From: G963664115 sp965263045
Lineage (GTDB): Bacteria; Acidobacteriota; Terriglobia; 20CM-2-55-15
Reading direction: 5' to 3'
Assembly (NCBI GenBank): GCA_965263045.1
Contig: CBDHGK010000041.1
Span: forward strand, 1,240,001-1,304,000
Length of the DNA stretch: 64,000 nucleotides
Every line of letters begins with the position of its first letter. Positions within the stretch are counted from its first letter, which is position 1. The position numbers and the translations under genes were made by a program. A model generated the notes under the pieces. The model was not told the origin of the DNA and made no database searches. It saw only the letters and a list, made by a program, of their open reading frames with translations. Positions 62,432 to 64,000 of this stretch are shown piece after piece.

Positions 62432-63368
62432 GGGCCCTCAGACCGAGATGCAGTTCAACAACGGGCTCTACGTAGACCCGGTGAATGGGGATATGTATTC
62501 GGTCGAATCGGACACGGGTGACAAGATGGTGGTGTTTTCCGAAGATGCCGGGGGCAACGTCGCGCCCAAGCGCATCCTGAACACAGACCATCGGGTCTAC
62601 AGCATTGCCGTTGACGAGGTCCGGGAGGAGCTGTTCATTACCGTCGAGTACCCGCCCGAGGTGGTGGTGTACAGCAAGACCGCCAGCGACGATGATGTCG
62701 CGATCCGCCGAATCGTCGGGGACCGCACCCAGCTGGAAACACCCCACGGAATCGCCGTCGACTCGAATCTCGGGCTCTTGTACGTCAACAACTGGGGCCA
62801 TGCCACGGATTTCGGAGATTCAAGAGGTGGGACGACGGGTCATGAAGACAACGGCAGGAATATTTCTCCTGTGGGCGACTCCTCGTCAGGCCGGTACAAT
62901 CCGAGCTCGATCACGATCTATTCGGTCGAGGCGAACGGGGACGTGGCGCCGATCCGAGTGATCGAAGGCGACCGGACGCAGTTGAACTGGCCGGGGAATA
63001 TGACCGTGGACCAGGAAACCGGGGACCTGTATGTCGCCAACGACATGGATCACTCGATCCTGATTTTCACCAATTTAGACACCGCCGACGGCAACGTGGC
63101 GCCGACGCGGGTCATCAAGGGCGATCGGACCAAGCTGGTGCATCCGACCGGAGTGGCTGTGGACCCCGTGAACCAGGAGCTGTGGGTTTCGAACCTCGGT
63201 AATGCATCCGGGGTGGCGTTTTCGCTCGACGCCGACGGTGACGTGGCGCCCGTGCGCGTCGTCCGCGCCGCGCCGGAGGAGCACCAGTCATTGATTTTCG
63301 GCCGGACCGCCGCGGTGACGTATGACCCCAACCGGCAAGAAATCATCGTCCCGAACTGAGTGAACCAT

Positions 63369-63381
63369 CCGCAGGTTGCGG
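63369..63381 (+). promoter_or_regulatory. Candidate SECIS-like hairpin in the second propeller gene
   Basis: CCGC pairs with GCGG around the loop AGGTT, whose G residues lie 15-16 nt after the UGA. A TCCGC/GCGGA outer pairing (63368-63372 with 63396-63400) is an alternative that resembles the outer stem of the paralogue. The spacing is shorter than in the other two genes. Confidence 0.35.
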
Positions 63382-64000
63382 CCTTCCCCAGGTTGGCGGA
63401 AGAGAACGCGGTTCCGACACGTGTGATTGAAGGTGTGGCTTCCCGGCTCGGCCGGACAATGCATGATGTGATGTTCGATGCGATTCACGATGAACTCGTC
63501 GTGACGAGTCCTTTCGCCCAGGCGATTTTGACATTCGCGGGCGATGCGGACGGAGAAGTACCCCCCCTGCGTGTGATCCAGGGTCCACGGACCCAGATCG
63601 TGAGCGAACGCGGGTTGGATAAAGTCACCATCGACCCGGTCAACAACGAGATCATCATCGCGACCAACCACGGAGACGATCGAGATCCACTCGGAGCCAT
63701 TCTGGTATTCGACCGGGAAGCCGATGGCAATGTTGCCCCGAAACGGGTTCTAACCGGGCCCGCCACCCAGTTTGGGGGCGGCCGACCATCGATGCGGGTC
63801 GACAACAAGAACGACCTGTTGCTCGTTGCCGAGAGTGGCGGAATTCTGATCTATGATCGGACGGCCAGTGGGAATACGCCACCGATTGGAAGGATTCCAG
63901 GGCCCAGCGGCAACCAGTTCGACGTTTACAACGACCTGATCATTACCCTCAGGGGCAACTTCCTCTACGCCTGGGACATTCACACTCGGGGCGAAGGCAC

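Larger units (their letters stand above)
60426..64000 (+). pseudogene. Second UGA-containing beta-propeller gene, split by IS256 copy C, running off the window
   Basis: ATG 60426 follows GAGAGGA and starts a signal peptide (VISILAVSLIGIVGFWAAAV). Codons run to 60990, are interrupted by the IS, and resume at 62440; the join gives KRIIAGPQTEMQFNNGLYVD in frame. Blades such as HPTGVAVDPVNQELWVSNLG follow. An in-frame UGA at 63357-63359 (residue 495 after repair) is followed by VNHPQVAAFPRLA and RTMHDVMFDAIHDELVV, which align with the paralogue at 40909 across its own UGA. The frame stays open to the window end. The long N-terminal insert near residues 40-130 is absent from the paralogue. With the IS in place no full product can be made. 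Confidence 0.85.

Noticed and set aside
1..64000. tRNA, rRNA, riboswitch or replication-origin features
   Set aside because: I looked for tRNA-like cloverleaf ends, conserved rRNA stretches, common riboswitch cores and DnaA-box clusters by eye and found none that I could support.

Overview
The window reads as a GC-rich bacterial chromosome segment, most consistent with an uncultivated member of the Acidobacteriota or a close relative. The basis is gene content only: secreted proteins with carboxypeptidase-regulatory-like domains, repeat modules ending in HFADGGGWTTG-type motifs, PEP-CTERM proteins, DUF6152 and DUF3179 proteins, and many exported amidohydrolases, metallo-beta-lactamase-fold (MBL) proteins and beta-propellers. 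There is no rRNA, tRNA or other phylogenetic marker, so the assignment is inference.

Layout. 0-9 kb: tail of a DUF5916-like protein, a Lon-N-domain protein, a YqgE/AlgH protein, a small membrane protein, a large secreted multidomain protein, a broken MBL gene, a diheme cytochrome c and an amidohydrolase. 9-15.6 kb: a PEP-CTERM lectin-like gene split by an IS1380-type element, short dispersed repeats, an alpha/beta hydrolase, an NHL propeller and a truncated integrase. 15.6-22.8 kb: a CGPAAF-type cysteine-peptidase-like gene overlapping a roughly 1,536-codon gene of unknown function, which is broken by an IS256-type element and by a 25-bp tandem duplication. 23-40.8 kb: MBL, luciferase-like, tannase-like, inositol-phosphatase, GAF-PP2C, hpt, glycerate kinase, sorbosone-dehydrogenase-like, lytic transglycosylase, DUF6152, amidase and esterase genes, plus a 335-bp nested inverted-repeat element. 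40.9-46.9 kb: an NHL propeller with an in-frame UGA, a DsbD-like transporter, a DUF3179 protein with an in-frame UGA, and a TlpA-like thioredoxin. 47-64 kb: PEP-CTERM and DUF6152-type genes, further IS256 and IS1380 copies, amidohydrolases, a cupin, an esterase, a carboxypeptidase-regulatory protein and a second NHL propeller with UGA at the homologous codon.

Two themes stand out. First, three genes carry in-frame UGA codons that look like selenocysteine. In the DUF3179 protein the UGA occupies the first cysteine of the family CxxC motif and is followed by a bacterial-SECIS-like hairpin. The two propeller paralogues share a UGA at the same alignment column. Second, insertion-sequence activity looks recent: three near-identical 1,441-bp IS256-type copies with perfect 8-bp target duplications and two IS1380-type copies with CTAG duplications. 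Four of the five interrupt genes that can be rejoined exactly. Together with two single-base frameshifts, an internally deleted MBL gene and a tannase-like protein lacking its nucleophile, this suggests relaxed selection, as in a host-associated or otherwise constrained lineage. Assembly error remains possible for the homopolymer-adjacent frameshifts.
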